NCBI GenBank assembly: GCA_008711295.1
Contig: VUYV01000147.1
Span: forward strand, 1,740,577-1,804,576
DNA: 64,000 nucleotides
Source: Anarhynchus alexandrinus
Taxonomy: Eukaryota > Chordata > Aves > Charadriiformes > Charadriidae
Reading direction: 5' to 3'
The notes under the pieces are model-generated. The model was given only the letters and a program-made list of their open reading frames with translations. It searched no databases and had not been told where the DNA came from. Each line of letters starts with the position of its first letter. The stretch's first letter is position 1. Made by a program: the position numbers and the translations under genes. Of the stretch, positions 63,346 to 64,000 are shown in pieces.

Positions 63346-64000
63346 TATATCCTTAATATCCAGTGGCCATCTCACCCTCTTCTCATGGACTCATGACCGT
63401 TACGCTGTTGTGCTATAATGGTAGCAAATTACCCTAAGGAGTTGCATTGCCTCCTCACAGACAAATGAAGGATTGTGGCTCCCAAGCTTTCAGTAAATGT
63501 TTCACACACCGCATTCATCCCTACAATCCTCAGCTGTGTACTGGCAAAGTTGTTCACTTAAAACTGTCCTGAATGCAGTTTTCAAAAAACTGGAAAGCAG
63601 TAGTATGATTTCGCATTTTGTACATACATCTAGATATGCGTCTGAAACAGAAACATAACCTTACATCTTTCCTCAGTGCAAAATAGCATTTTATGTTGCA
63701 GTTGTAAGCTCTACAAATACCTTGGCTTTGCTACAAATACACTCCTACCAGATATGTACCTAACCTCTAAACTAACAGCTTATTAGGCACCCTACATACT
63801 TTAGCCTGAGACCCTACAGTTCCTGTTGAGGTTGTCTTCAAATGCACAGGGAGCCTCACGGTGCCTTTCTGAATGGGGCATTGCCTGTCGTTAAATCCTT
63901 TATTGTTATCTGGGCTGTGGAATGAGGTCTGAAGGGGCAGCAGCTTAACTCGAAAGAGCTGTCCTGTGGTCAGCTTCTGCTCCAGCAAGTATTCTCTTAT
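63346..64000. other. Unique noncoding sequence
   Basis: No gene or repeat was recognised up to the window edge. Confidence 0.6.

Overview
The window reads as vertebrate nuclear DNA, most likely from a bird. It is AT-rich, has no closely packed long ORFs and no ribosome-binding-site/operon architecture. It carries CR1 LINE relics, including one antisense copy that closely resembles the common avian CR1 3' region, plus several very old amniote repeats (MIR-like and palindromic MITE-like fragments). Interspersed repeats that I can recognise make up only a few percent of the window, which fits a bird better than a turtle or crocodilian, but I cannot name the species or the locus. No protein-coding exon, tRNA, rRNA, snRNA, known microRNA or CRISPR array could be supported. 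The window is best described as intergenic sequence or part of a very large intron.

Layout: 1-14 kb is mostly unique sequence with a small ACACAAAGAAA minisatellite near 5.4 kb. A palindromic MITE-like relic lies at 14.1 kb. A minus-strand CR1 copy lies at 22.8-23.2 kb. The stretch 24.2-24.8 kb is CAGG-rich and may be repeat-derived, and it is followed at 24.95-25.56 kb by a block that looks like a conserved developmental enhancer. Two plus-strand CR1 reverse-transcriptase relics lie at 31.3-31.9 kb and 39.7-40.1 kb. They come from successive parts of ORF2 and lie 7.8 kb apart. Further enhancer-like blocks are at 38.0-38.6 and 41.3-41.6 kb. The stretch 47.1-52.5 kb is the richest in ancient repeats: a tRNA-SINE-like palindrome, a 33-bp tandem duplication, MITE half-elements and a MIR-like composite.

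The most gene-like signals lie at 57.1-58.8 kb on the plus strand: a strong TATA box, a possible first-exon donor, a 15-nt sequence with excellent splice signals on both sides, and an 88- or 133-nt exon candidate ending in a perfect donor. The reading frames do not join into a protein, so at most this would be a noncoding transcript. Nothing here amounts to a multi-gene system. The candidate regulatory blocks and this putative transcription unit are what I would check first. All family assignments come from memory of consensus sequences, not from a search.
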